A program made the position numbers and the translations under genes. 64,000 nucleotides of DNA from Roseomonas acroporae (lineage in GTDB: Bacteria; Pseudomonadota; Alphaproteobacteria; Acetobacterales; Acetobacteraceae), in the NCBI RefSeq assembly GCF_023223525.1, contig NZ_JALPRX010000035.1:1-64000 (forward strand). Reading direction: 5' to 3'. The notes beneath the pieces are model-generated. The model ran no database searches. It was not told where the DNA came from and worked only from the letters and a program-made list of their open reading frames with translations. Positions 1 to 8,660 of this stretch are shown one piece after another. Within the stretch, counting starts at the first letter, position 1. Every line of letters starts with the position of its first letter.

Positions 1-80
1 GGGCGGCGCGTCCGCCGCGGGCAACGGCCCGCCCGCGGCAGGCCACCGTCCCGGGTGGAACGGCTGCCCGTTGCGGGCGG

Positions 81-142
81 CCTCGAAGGGGCGCCGACCG
101 GCGCCCCCCCCCGGCCCTCGAAGGGGCGCCGGCCGGCGCCCC
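81..142. repeat. Duplicated 27-bp palindromic unit, likely gabD terminator
   Basis: Two nearly identical units (81-107 and 116-142) each contain a GGGGCGCC/GGCGCCCC inverted repeat. In the second, GGGGCGCCGGCCGGCGCCCC at 123-142 is a perfect 20-bp palindrome. They begin 10 bp past the stop of the minus-strand dehydrogenase, so a transcription-end role is likely. There is no T-run. Confidence 0.6.
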
Positions 143-151
143 CGGCCGATG

Positions 152-1585
152 TCAGAGCCCCGCCTGCGACACGAACTTCGGGTTCAGGTACGCCTCGATC
201 GCCTCCGAGCCGCCCTCGGAGCCGTAGCCGCTGTCCTTGACGCCGCCGAACGGCACCTCGGGCAGGGCGAGGCCCATGTGGTTGATCGTCATCATGCCCG
301 TCTCGACCTGGGCCGCGACGGCGTTCGCGGTCTTGGCGGAGCTGGTGTAGGCGTAGGCGGCGAGGCCGTAGGGCAGCCGGTTCGCCTCCGCCACCACCTC
401 GTCGAGGTCGGCGAAGGGCAGCACCATGGCGAGCGGGCCGAACGGCTCCTCGTTCATCATCCGCATCTCGCGGTTGACGCCCGTCACCACGGTCGGCTCG
501 AAGAAGTAGCCCTTGTTGCCGATGCGGTTGCCGCCGGTGCGGACCTCGGCGCCCTTCTGCCGGGCATCGGCGATCAGCGCCTCCATGGCCGGGATCCGGC
601 GCTCGTTGGCGAGCGGGCCCATCGTGACCCCCTCCTCCATGCCGTTGCCGACCTTCACCGCCTTGGCCACGGCGACGAACTTCTCGACGAACTGGTCGTA
701 GGACTTCTGCTGCACCAGGAAGCGGGTCGGCGAGACGCAGACCTGGCCGGCGTTGCGGAACTTCGAGCCGGCGAGCTGCTTCGCGGCGAGGTCGATGTCG
801 GCGTCGTCGAACACGATGGCCGGGGCGTGGCCGCCGAGCTCCATGGTGACGCGCTTCATGTGCTTGCCGGCCAGCGCGGCCAGCATCTTGCCGACCGGGG
901 TGGAGCCGGTGAAGGTCACCTTGCGGATCACCGGATGCGGGATCAGGTACTCGCTGATCTCGGCGGGCACGCCGTAGACCAGGTTGATGGCGCCCGCCGG
1001 CACGCCGGCGTCGACGTAGGCGCGGATCAGCTCGGCCGGCGAGGCCGGCGTCTCCTCCGGCGCCTTGACGATGATCGAGCAGCCCGTGGCCATCGCCGCC
1101 GAGAGCTTGCGCACCACCTGGTTGACCGGGAAGTTCCACGGCGTGAAGGCCGCGACCGGCCCGACCGGCTCCTTGACCACGAGCTGGTAGACGCCCGGGG
1201 CCCGCGCCGGGATCACCCGCCCATAGGCGCGCCGGGCCTCCTCGGCGAACCAGTCGATGACGTCGGCGCCGGCCAGCACCTCCATCCGCGCCTCGGCCAC
1301 CGGCTTGCCCTGCTCCTGCGTCAGCAGCGGCGCGATGCGGTCGGCGCGCTCGCGCAGCAGGTTGGCGGCCTTGCGCATGATCTTGCTGCGCTCGAAGGCG
1401 GAGACGGCGCTCCAGGTGCGGAAGCCCTTCGCCGCCGCCTCCAGCGCCGCGTCGAGGTCGCCGCGCGAGGCGTGGGCGACGGTGCCGATCACCTCCTCGG
1501 TGGCCGGGTTGATCACGGGGATGCTGCGGCCGCCCTCGGCCTTGCGCCACTCGCCGTTGATGTGCAGCAGGACGTCTGGATACAT
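152..1585 (-). CDS. gabD: NAD(P)-dependent succinate-semialdehyde/aldehyde dehydrogenase
   Basis: A 477-residue cytosolic aldehyde dehydrogenase that oxidises an aldehyde to the acid with NAD(P), most likely succinate semialdehyde to succinate. The length is that of the family. It shows the ELGGHAP general-base glutamate motif near residue 250 and the catalytic cysteine in [14 protein letters not shown] near 284. The N-terminus ([15 protein letters not shown]) and the PFGPLAMV segment are typical of the GabD/SSADH clade. ATG start. The adenosyltransferase gene lies 84 bp upstream on the same strand; the spacer holds a TATAAC-like -10 sequence, so it may have its own promoter. The exact substrate is inferred; other semialdehydes are possible. 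Confidence 0.88.
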   Translation of the reverse strand: MYPDVLLHINGEWRKAEGGRSIPVINPATEEVIGTVAHASRGDLDAALEAAAKGFRTWSAVSAFERSKIMRKAANLLRERADRIAPLLTQEQGKPVAEARMEVLAGADVIDWFAEEARRAYGRVIPARAPGVYQLVVKEPVGPVAAFTPWNFPVNQVVRKLSAAMATGCSIIVKAPEETPASPAELIRAYVDAGVPAGAINLVYGVPAEISEYLIPHPVIRKVTFTGSTPVGKMLAALAGKHMKRVTMELGGHAPAIVFDDADIDLAAKQLAGSKFRNAGQVCVSPTRFLVQQKSYDQFVEKFVAVAKAVKVGNGMEEGVTMGPLANERRIPAMEALIADARQKGAEVRTGGNRIGNKGYFFEPTVVTGVNREMRMMNEEPFGPLAMVLPFADLDEVVAEANRLPYGLAAYAYTSSAKTANAVAAQVETGMMTINHMGLALPEVPFGGVKDSGYGSEGGSEAIEAYLNPKFVSQAGL

Positions 1586-1669
1586 GGGTTTCTCCGTCGG
1601 TGACGTGGTCGGGGTGCCGCGCGGGGCGGGGCGCCTTCCGGCCCGCCCGCGCGTTATATGCCAGCCACG

Positions 1670-2236
1670 CTAGCGCGTCGCCCCCGGCTGCCATAGCAGT
1701 TCCGTCGCCTCGCCCGCATTCAGCAGCCGGGAAAGCACGAAGAGGTGGTCGGAGAGGCGGTTGAGGTAGTGCAGCACCGCCGGGTTGACCGCCTCCTCGG
1801 CGGCCAGCCGCACCACGCGCCGCTCCGCCCGGCGCACCACGGTACGGGCCAGGTGCGCGTGCGCGGCGGCCGGGGTGCCGCCCGGCAGCACGAAGGAGCG
1901 CAGCGGCGGCAGCGCCGCGTTCATCGCCGCGATCTCGGCCTCCAGCCGCGCCGACTGCGCGGCCGCGAGTCGCAGCCGATCCCCTCCCAGCCCGGGCACG
2001 CAGAGGTCGGCGCCGAGGTCGAACAGGTCGTTCTGGATCCGGGCCAGGCTCTCGTCGGCCAGCCTGCCGTCCGGGCCGGCGACGTGCAGGCGCAGCAGGC
2101 CGATGGCGGCGTTCGCCTCGTCCACCTCGCCGATCGCCTCGATGCGCGCCGCGTCCTTGCGCAGCCGGGCGCCGTCGCCGAGCGAGGTCTCGCCGGCATC
2201 GCCGCCACGGGTCGTGATCACGTCGAGCTTCACCAT
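1670..2236 (-). CDS. PduO-type cob(I)alamin adenosyltransferase
   Basis: A 188-residue ATP:cob(I)alamin (corrinoid) adenosyltransferase that makes the 5'-deoxyadenosyl form of B12 in the cytosol. The N-terminus MVKLDVITTRGGDAGETSLG carries the PduO ATP-binding TTRGGDxGxT motif, followed by RIEAIGEVDEANAAIGL. The C-terminal half has the LPGGTPAAAHAHLARTVVRRAER helix signature. I chose the ATG at 2236 because the family motif begins there; the open frame runs about 90 codons further upstream but crosses a palindromic repeat and has no domain. Same strand as gabD, 84 bp upstream of it. It is one of several B12-linked genes in the first 10 kb (see metH). Confidence 0.9.
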   Translation of the reverse strand: MVKLDVITTRGGDAGETSLGDGARLRKDAARIEAIGEVDEANAAIGLLRLHVAGPDGRLADESLARIQNDLFDLGADLCVPGLGGDRLRLAAAQSARLEAEIAAMNAALPPLRSFVLPGGTPAAAHAHLARTVVRRAERRVVRLAAEEAVNPAVLHYLNRLSDHLFVLSRLLNAGEATELLWQPGATR

Positions 2237-2280
2237 GCGGGTCCACCTGTCGGGCGGGGCGGCACCCGGCCCCGCCACCC

Positions 2281-2394
2281 AGAGCATCTTCAAACCGAGC
2301 GAGCTCGCCCGGCGCCTCGGAAAATGCGAAAAACCAAAAGGCTGGAGCCGTTCCGGGCCGGCACGGTCGGGCCGGCACGGCTCCGGCGCGGCCC
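2281..2394. repeat. Composite palindromic repeat, copy A
   Basis: A roughly 114-bp element built as AGAGCAT..., a GC hairpin, GGAAAATGCGAAAAACCAAA, then AAGGCTGGAGCCGTTCC and a second palindrome ending ACGGCTCC. It matches the copy at 42343-42449 base for base along most of its length, and the two inverted copies at 32891-33096. It lies between the adenosyltransferase and the TonB gene. Confidence 0.85.
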
Positions 2395-2477
2395 GCTTCG
2401 TCGGCCGGTCCACGGTGCGCGGCATATCGGTATCCATGGCCGCCGCCGCCACCCCCTGCCACCCGACGGGCCCCGTC

Positions 2478-3596
2478 TCAGCGCCGGCGCGGCACCGGGT
2501 CACGGAAGGTGACGGACCAGGTGACGGTGGAGAAGACCGGGCGCCCCTCCCGCAGGCCGGGAACGAAGCGGCAGCGGCGCGCGGCGCGCGAGGCGGCCTC
2601 GTCGAGCGCCGGGAAGCCGCTGCTGGCGGTCACGGTGGCGGCGACCACGTGGCCGTCGTCGGCGACGCGCAGGCGCAGGCTGACCGTGCCGGCCTCGCCG
2701 CGCTCCTGGCTCTCGGCCGGGTACTGGATCGCCTGGCAGGTGGAATCGCTCAGGCGCGGCGCCACCGTGGCGCCCTCGGCCATGGCGTAGGCGGCGCCGT
2801 TCCGGCCCGCCGCATCGCCGCGGCCGCGCCCATCGCCGAGCATGAGCGGCGGCGCGCCGGATCCCCAGGGACTTGCGGGCGGGTTCACCCCGGCGGGTGC
2901 CCCAGGGGTCGCCCCAGGGGTCGCCCCAGGGGTCGCTCCAGGGGGCGCGATGGCGGCGGGTCGGGGCGGCGGGGGCGGAGGCGCCGGCGGGGGTGGCAGG
3001 GGCAGCGGCTCCTCGGCGGGAGGCCGGGCGGCCTCCGGCCGGCGCGGCGGGGCCGCGGGCGGCGGGAGCGGATCGACCGGGGTCGGAACCGGCGGCACGG
3101 CCGCGACCGCAGGATCGTGTGGCGGAGGCGCCGTCTCGCGGGGCGACGGGGACGCTTCCGCGACGACGGGCGGCGCGACGGGAGACGGCGTGGCGGGAGA
3201 CGGTGCGGCGGGCGGCGCCGCGTCGGCCGTCACCGGGTCCGCCGGGGCCGCGCCGGCCTCCGGTGCGGCCGGCGGCGCGTCCCTGGCCGGGTCGGAGGCG
3301 CCTCCCTCGGGCGACGCGTCGGCCCAGATCAGCGCGACGCCCCGGGCCTCGCCGGCCGTCGGTCCGGACTCTCCCGGCGCGAGCAGCGCGGCCGCCAGCA
3401 GCGCGCCGTGCAGCAGGAGCGACGCGGCGACGGCGGGGCCACGCCGCCCGCCCGCCCGGCCGGCCGCCCCCCGCCATGCCGCGCCGCGTCCCTCCCGCCC
3501 CTGCCCCGCGCCGCCCCCGGAGGGCGGCCGGGGCGACGGCAGGCGGGGCGGATCGCGGCGGCGGCCCCGCCCGTCCGGGCACGCCGGCTCAGCCAA
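2478..3596 (-). CDS. TonB family energy transducer
   Basis: A roughly 372-residue inner-membrane protein with TonB architecture: an Arg-rich N-terminus, one membrane segment (AVAASLLLHGALLAAALLAP, about residues 55-75), a long Pro/Ala-rich periplasmic spacer, and a C-terminal TonB domain (YPAESQERGEAGTVSLRLRV to RCRFVPGLREGRPV). It should couple proton-motive force to outer-membrane receptors. A TTG start at 3596, 6 nt after the CDF stop, implies an operon with that transporter; no better ATG exists before the membrane segment. The spacer contains three in-frame ATPG repeats from a 12-bp DNA repeat. The spacer length could be polymorphic. The cognate receptor is not in the window. Confidence 0.8.
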   Translation of the reverse strand: MAEPACPDGRGRRRDPPRLPSPRPPSGGGAGQGREGRGAAWRGAAGRAGGRRGPAVAASLLLHGALLAAALLAPGESGPTAGEARGVALIWADASPEGGASDPARDAPPAAPEAGAAPADPVTADAAPPAAPSPATPSPVAPPVVAEASPSPRETAPPPHDPAVAAVPPVPTPVDPLPPPAAPPRRPEAARPPAEEPLPLPPPPAPPPPPPRPAAIAPPGATPGATPGATPGAPAGVNPPASPWGSGAPPLMLGDGRGRGDAAGRNGAAYAMAEGATVAPRLSDSTCQAIQYPAESQERGEAGTVSLRLRVADDGHVVAATVTASSGFPALDEAASRAARRCRFVPGLREGRPVFSTVTWSVTFRDPVPRRR

Positions 3597-3602
3597 GCGG
3601 GC

Positions 3603-4538
3603 TCAACCGAACTGGCTCACCGGCCGCGCCCCGCCCGGGGCGTGGTCGTGCTTCGCCTTGCCCTCGGGCTCGACATGGATGCCGACGACCACCTTCGGGA
3701 TGGCGGCGCGCAGCGCGGCCTCGATGCGGTCGCAGATGTCGTGCGCCTCCGTCACCCGCATCTCGCCGGGCACGACGAGGTGGAACTCGACGAAGGTGAC
3801 CTGCCCGGCATGGCGCGTGCGCAGGTCGTGCGCCTCCAGCGCACCCATGGCGGTGGAGGCGATCAGGCCGCGTATCCGCTCGATCAGCTCGGGCTCGGCC
3901 GCCTCGTCCATCAGCCCGCCCACCGAATCGCGCAGCAGCACGCCGCCCGACCACAGGATGTTCAGCGCCGTCAGCGCCGCCAGCAGCGGATCGAGCCAGA
4001 GCACGCCGGTCAGCGCCACCAGCCCGACGCCGACGATCACGCCGGCCGAGGTGATCACGTCCGCCTGCAGGTGCTTGGCATCGGCCAGCAGCGCCGGCGA
4101 GCGCAGCGCCCGGCCGCGGCGGAACAGCACCCAGGCCCAGACCCCGTTCACCACCGAGGCGACGGCCGAGACGGCGAGGCCCAGCGCCGGCGCGTCCGGC
4201 GCGCGCGGCGCCTGGAAGCCGAACCAGGCCTCGCGCAGGATCAGCAGCGCGGCGAGCACGATCAGCACCCCCTCCAGCACCGCCGAGAAGTACTCGGCCT
4301 TGGAGTGGCCGTAGGGGTGGTTGGCGTCGGCCGGCCGGCCGGCCAGGATCAGCGCCACCAGCGCCCCGAGCGAGGCGCCGACGTTCACCACGCTCTCCAG
4401 CGCGTCGGCGAGCAGCGCCACCGAGCCGGTCAGCCACCAGGCAACGGTCTTCAGCCCCAGCACGCCGAAGGCGACCGCCATGGTCGACCAGGCGGTCCGC
4501 ACGGCGCGCCCGGTCGCGTCGTTCTTTGCAGCGATCAA
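3603..4538 (-). CDS. Cation diffusion facilitator (zinc/iron/manganese efflux)
   Basis: A 311-residue inner-membrane CDF antiporter exporting divalent metal ions. Six membrane segments fit the sequence. Metal-site motifs are ALLADALESVVNVG in TM2, HPYGHSKAEYF in the TM2-TM3 loop, and HLQADVITSAGV in TM5. After residue ~210 comes the cytosolic dimerisation domain (EAHDLRTRHAGQVTFVEFHLVV). ATG start. It is the first gene of a two-gene unit with the TonB protein. A metal exporter with its own TonB is a slightly odd pair. Metal specificity cannot be read from the sequence. Confidence 0.88.
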   Translation of the reverse strand: MIAAKNDATGRAVRTAWSTMAVAFGVLGLKTVAWWLTGSVALLADALESVVNVGASLGALVALILAGRPADANHPYGHSKAEYFSAVLEGVLIVLAALLILREAWFGFQAPRAPDAPALGLAVSAVASVVNGVWAWVLFRRGRALRSPALLADAKHLQADVITSAGVIVGVGLVALTGVLWLDPLLAALTALNILWSGGVLLRDSVGGLMDEAAEPELIERIRGLIASTAMGALEAHDLRTRHAGQVTFVEFHLVVPGEMRVTEAHDICDRIEAALRAAIPKVVVGIHVEPEGKAKHDHAPGGARPVSQFG

Positions 4539-4671
4539 GTCCTGTCATCCCCCGTCTGCCGCGCGGGAACCGTTGCCGCCCGCCCGGACTTTGACGCGGC
4601 GCCGGTTATCGCGGGCCCCGCCGGGCCGGGAAAGCGCCGGCGACGCACCGCAGACCCGAGGAGCATGCCCG

Positions 4672-5130
4672 ATGCGCCGCCCAAGGCCTATCTTCCGGTC
4701 GCCGTCCGCCCCGCGCCGGGCCCTCGCCGGGGTGCCGGCCCCGGCCTTTCCCCCGGCCTTTCCCCTGGCACTCCTCCGGACCTTCCTCGGGATCTTCCTC
4801 GGGATCTTCCTCTGGGCCCTCCTGGCCTGCCCCGGCACGGCGCGGGCGCAGGCGGTCATCGAGGACCCGCTGGTGAACGGCCTGCCGGTGGATCGCTGCG
4901 GCGACCGCAACGGCCATGCCGACTGCACGCCGGCGGGCGAGGCGCTCGCCGCCGACCGGGTCTGCAACTACTACCGCTACGCCGGCAGCGCCGCCGCGCC
5001 GCGCACGGCTCCCTATGGCGGCCCGCTGTACCGCTGGTCCGGCGTGTTCGCGCCGGACGGTCGGGAGATCTGGGGCGCCTTCGCGCAGCGCCACGGCGGC
5101 AGCCGGATCGACGCCGTGGCCTGCCGCTGA
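4672..5130 (+). CDS. Secreted small protein of unknown function
   Basis: A 152-residue exported protein. The N-terminus is basic, followed by a hydrophobic stretch ending in CPGTARAQA, a good signal-peptidase I site near residue 60. The mature part is about 92 residues with four cysteines (DRCGDRNGHADC, DRVCNYY, AVACR) that could form two disulfides. I do not recognise the family. Start ATG at 4672; in-frame upstream codons overlap the CDF promoter and look non-coding. The signal region is unusual: 12-bp DNA repeats encode PAFPPAFP and LGIFLGIFLW. It is convergent with metH, with stops 18 bp apart. Confidence 0.6.
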   Translation: MRRPRPIFRSPSAPRRALAGVPAPAFPPAFPLALLRTFLGIFLGIFLWALLACPGTARAQAVIEDPLVNGLPVDRCGDRNGHADCTPAGEALAADRVCNYYRYAGSAAAPRTAPYGGPLYRWSGVFAPDGREIWGAFAQRHGGSRIDAVACR

Positions 5131-5148
5131 GCCGCCGCGCCCGCCCGG

Positions 5149-8100
5149 TCAGACCGAGAAGTACTTGGCGCGCGGGTGGTGCAGCACGATCGCGCTGGTG
5201 GACTGCTCCGGGTGGAGCTGCCACTCGTCGGAGATCGAGACGCCGATCCGCTCCGCCCCCAGCAGCCGCAGCAGCGGCACCTGGTCCTCCAGCCTCGGGC
5301 AGGCCGGATAGCCAAAGGAGTAGCGGCCGCCGCGATAGCCCTGCTGGAGCATCCGCTCCATGTCGCGGTCGTCCTCGCCGGCGAAGCCCAGCTCGGCGCG
5401 GATGCGCTTGTGCGTGTACTCCGCCATCGCCTCGGCCATCTCCACCGAGAGGCCGTGCAGGTAGAGATAGTCCTGGTAGCGGTTCTCCTCGAACCACTCC
5501 CGCGCCACGTCCGAGGCCTGCTGCCCGACCGTCACCACCTGCAGCCCGATCACGTCGCGTTCCGCGTCGTCCACGTCGCGCACCAGGTCGGCGATGCACT
5601 CGCCGTCCTGCTTCGGCTGGCGCGGCAGGGTGAAGCGGGCGGCCTCCGTGGTGCCGTCCGGCTCGAACAGGATCAGCTCGTTGCCCTGCCCGGCCGCCTT
5701 CCAGTAGCCGTAGATCGCCTGCGGCCGCAGGATCTTCTTCTCGTCGGTCAGCGCCAGCATGCGCTTGAGCACCGGGCGCAGCTCCTGCTTCGCCCAGCCG
5801 AGGAAATCCTCCAGGCTGCGGCCCTGCTTGCGGAAGCCCCACTGGAATTGATAGAGGCTGCGCTCGTTGATGAAGGGCACGATCGCCTTCGGCGCCGCCT
5901 CGATCACCCGCGCCCCCCAGAAGGGCGGCTCGGGCACGGCCACGCCCTGCTCCAGCCTACGACGCCGCTCCTGCGCGTAGTTCACGTCCACCGGCTGGAA
6001 CGCCTTCGCGTCCGCCTGCCCCAGCGTGCGGGCGGTGTTGCGCGCCTTGCCGGCGCGCTTGCTCTGCAACGCGGCGAGGTAGCCGTCGAAGTCGTTGCCC
6101 ATCACCCGGTCCATCAGGTGCAGCCCGTCGAAGGCGTCGCGGGCATAGGCGACGCGGCCGCAGCCATAGGCGCGGACGCAGTCGTCCTCGACGTAGTTGC
6201 GCGTCAGCGCGGCGCCGCCGAGCAGCACCGGCACCTCGACGCCCTGGCGGCTCATCTCCTCCAGGTTCTCGCGCATCACCACGGTGGACTTCACCAGCAG
6301 GCCGGACATGCCGATGGCGTGCGCGTTGTGCTCGCGCACGGCGGCCACCATGTCGGCCAGCGGCACCTTGATGCCGAGATTGACCACGCGGTAGCCGTTG
6401 TTGGTCAGGATGATGTCGACGAGGTTCTTGCCGATGTCGTGCACGTCGCCCTTGACCGTGGCGAGCACGATGGTGCCCTTCTCCTGGCCCGCGATCCGCT
6501 CCATGTGCGGCTCCAGCCAGGCGACGGCGGCCTTCATCGTCTCGGCCGATTGCAGCACGAAGGGGAGCTGCATCTTGCCGGCGCCGAACAGCTCGCCCAC
6601 CACCTTCATCCCGTCCAGCAGGATGTTGTTGATGATGTCGAGCGGCCGGTTGCCGTTGGCCATCGCCTCGGCGAGGTCCTCGTCCAGCCCCTTGCGGTCG
6701 CCATCGACGATGCGGTCCTTGAGCCGCCCCTCGGCGGTCTCGGCGCGCTTCTTGCCCGCCGTGTCGGCCGCCTTGCGGCCGGCGAACATCTCCAGCAGCC
6801 GTTGCAGCGGGTCGTAGCCCTCGCGCCGGCGGTCGTAGATCAGGTCCTCGGCGACCTGCACCTCCTCGGGTGGGATCTGGTGCAGCGGCTTGATCTTGGA
6901 GACGTGGACGATCGCCCCGGTCATGCCCGCCTTCACCGCATGGTCGAGGAACACGCTGTTCAGCACGTGCCGCGCCGCCGGGTTGAGGCCGAAGGAGATG
7001 TTGGAGAGGCCGAGGATGATCTGGATGTCCGGGAATTCCTCGCGAATCATGCGGATCCCCTCCAGCGTCCACAGCCCGAGCTTGCGGTCGTCCTCGTTGC
7101 CGGTCGCGATGGTGAAGGTCAGCGGGTCGATCAGCAGGTCGCTCTGCGGCAGGCCGTGCCGGTTGCAGGCGAAGTCCACCAGGCGGCGCGCGATGCGCAT
7201 CTTGTCCTCGGCGGTCTTGGCCATGCCCACCTCGTCGATGGTGAGCGCGATCACGGCGGCGCCGAACTTCTTCGCCAGCACCATGCGGTCGGTCGCATGG
7301 CCCTCGCCGTCCTCGAAATTGATCGAGTTGATGATCGGCTTGCCGCCATGGCGCTTCAGCGCCGATTCCAGCACCGGCGTCTCGGTAGAATCGATCACCA
7401 GCGGCGCGTTGACGCTGCTGGTGAAGCGCGTGACCACCTCGTTCATCTCGGCCAGCTCGTCGCGGCCGACGAAGGCGACGCAGACGTCGAGCGAGTTGGA
7501 GCCCTCGCCCACCTGCTCGCGCCCCATGGCGACGCAGCCATCCCAGTCATGCGCCGCCTGCCGCTCGCGCCACGCCTTGGAGCCGTTGGCGTTGCAGCGC
7601 TCGCCGATCGAGAAGTAGCTGTTCTCCTGCCGCAGCGGCACGGCGCCGTAGAGGCTGGCCACCGAGGGCACCCAGTGCACCGTGCGCGCCGCCGGCGCCG
7701 GGCGGTGGCGCTCGCCGCCGAGGCGGCGCAGCATCGCGTCCAGCCCCTGGATGTGCGGGATCGAGGTGCCGCAGCAGCCGCCGACCAGCCCGACGCCGTC
7801 CTCGGTGACGAAGCGCTCCATCCAGCTCGCCATCTCGGCGGCGCCCAGCGGGTAGTGGGTCCTGCCGTCCACCAGCTCCGGCAGGCCGGCATTGGGCTGC
7901 ACCGAGACGATCCCCGGCCAGTTGCGCGACAGCCAGCGCACGTGCTCGGCCATCTCCTGCGGCCCGGTGGCGCAGTTGAGCCCGAGCAGCGGCACGTCCA
8001 GCGCCTGCACCACCGTCGCGGCCGCCGCGATGTCGGGGCCGACCAGCAGCGTGCCGGTGGTCTCCACCGTCACCTGCACGAAGATCGGGATGTCGCTGCC

Positions 8101-8643
8101 GCGCGCCAGCTTCGCCGCCTTGGCGGCGTTGACCGCGGCCTTGATGAACAGCGTGTCCTGGTTGGTCTCGGTCAGCAGCGCGTCGGCGCCGCCATCGATC
8201 AGGCCGAGGCACTGCTCGGTCAGCGCCGCCTCCAGCCGGTCGTACTCGATATGGCCGAGCGAGGGCAGCTTGGTCCCCGGGCCGATATCGCCGATCACCC
8301 AGCGGTGGCGGCCGTCGGCGAAGCTCTCCGCCGCCTCGCGCGCCAGCTCCACGGAAAGACGGTTGATCTCGTGCGCGCGGTCGCCCAGCTCGAACTCGTC
8401 CAGCGTCACCGGGCTGCCGCCGAAGCTGTTGGTCAGCACCATGTCGGAGCCGGCCTCGTAGTAGCCGCGATGGATCTCGCGCACGAGGTCGGGGCGGGAG
8501 AGGTTCAGCACCTCGGTGCAGTTCTCCTTGCCCCAGTAGTCCTTCTCGACGTCGAGCGTCAGCGCCTGCACGCGGCTGCCCATGCCGCCGTCGCAGAGCA
8601 GCACGCGGTCGCGCAGCGCATCCAGCAGGTGCGGTCTGGCCAT
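5149..8643 (-). CDS. metH: Cobalamin-dependent methionine synthase
   Basis: A 1164-residue full-length MetH that transfers methyl from 5-methyl-THF via methylcobalamin to homocysteine. Domains in order: homocysteine/zinc barrel with LGLNCATGP and VGGCCGTS supplying the three zinc cysteines (about residues 220 and 287); pterin-binding barrel (YFSIGERCNANGSKAW); B12 cap and B12-binding domain with GDVHDIGKN near residue 732, whose His ligates cobalt; and the AdoMet reactivation domain (YGYWKAAG, YSFGYPACPRLEDQ). All four modules are intact. ATG at 8643, 17 bp downstream of the ArsR-methyltransferase stop, so they are co-transcribed. No metF lies between them, although it often accompanies this pair in alphaproteobacteria. 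Confidence 0.97.
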   Translation of the reverse strand: MARPHLLDALRDRVLLCDGGMGSRVQALTLDVEKDYWGKENCTEVLNLSRPDLVREIHRGYYEAGSDMVLTNSFGGSPVTLDEFELGDRAHEINRLSVELAREAAESFADGRHRWVIGDIGPGTKLPSLGHIEYDRLEAALTEQCLGLIDGGADALLTETNQDTLFIKAAVNAAKAAKLARGSDIPIFVQVTVETTGTLLVGPDIAAAATVVQALDVPLLGLNCATGPQEMAEHVRWLSRNWPGIVSVQPNAGLPELVDGRTHYPLGAAEMASWMERFVTEDGVGLVGGCCGTSIPHIQGLDAMLRRLGGERHRPAPAARTVHWVPSVASLYGAVPLRQENSYFSIGERCNANGSKAWRERQAAHDWDGCVAMGREQVGEGSNSLDVCVAFVGRDELAEMNEVVTRFTSSVNAPLVIDSTETPVLESALKRHGGKPIINSINFEDGEGHATDRMVLAKKFGAAVIALTIDEVGMAKTAEDKMRIARRLVDFACNRHGLPQSDLLIDPLTFTIATGNEDDRKLGLWTLEGIRMIREEFPDIQIILGLSNISFGLNPAARHVLNSVFLDHAVKAGMTGAIVHVSKIKPLHQIPPEEVQVAEDLIYDRRREGYDPLQRLLEMFAGRKAADTAGKKRAETAEGRLKDRIVDGDRKGLDEDLAEAMANGNRPLDIINNILLDGMKVVGELFGAGKMQLPFVLQSAETMKAAVAWLEPHMERIAGQEKGTIVLATVKGDVHDIGKNLVDIILTNNGYRVVNLGIKVPLADMVAAVREHNAHAIGMSGLLVKSTVVMRENLEEMSRQGVEVPVLLGGAALTRNYVEDDCVRAYGCGRVAYARDAFDGLHLMDRVMGNDFDGYLAALQSKRAGKARNTARTLGQADAKAFQPVDVNYAQERRRRLEQGVAVPEPPFWGARVIEAAPKAIVPFINERSLYQFQWGFRKQGRSLEDFLGWAKQELRPVLKRMLALTDEKKILRPQAIYGYWKAAGQGNELILFEPDGTTEAARFTLPRQPKQDGECIADLVRDVDDAERDVIGLQVVTVGQQASDVAREWFEENRYQDYLYLHGLSVEMAEAMAEYTHKRIRAELGFAGEDDRDMERMLQQGYRGGRYSFGYPACPRLEDQVPLLRLLGAERIGVSISDEWQLHPEQSTSAIVLHHPRAKYFSV

Positions 8644-8660
8644 CTCGTCGGTATTCCCTG

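Noticed and set aside
71-1603. Long plus-strand open frame antisense to the dehydrogenase
   Set aside because: His/Arg/Asp-rich translation with no domain; it mirrors third-position GC of the real minus-strand gene.
1785-5633. 1282-codon plus-strand open frame across four genes
   Set aside because: Arg/Pro-rich, no motif, and it overlaps the adenosyltransferase, TonB and CDF genes in antisense; a GC-skew artefact.
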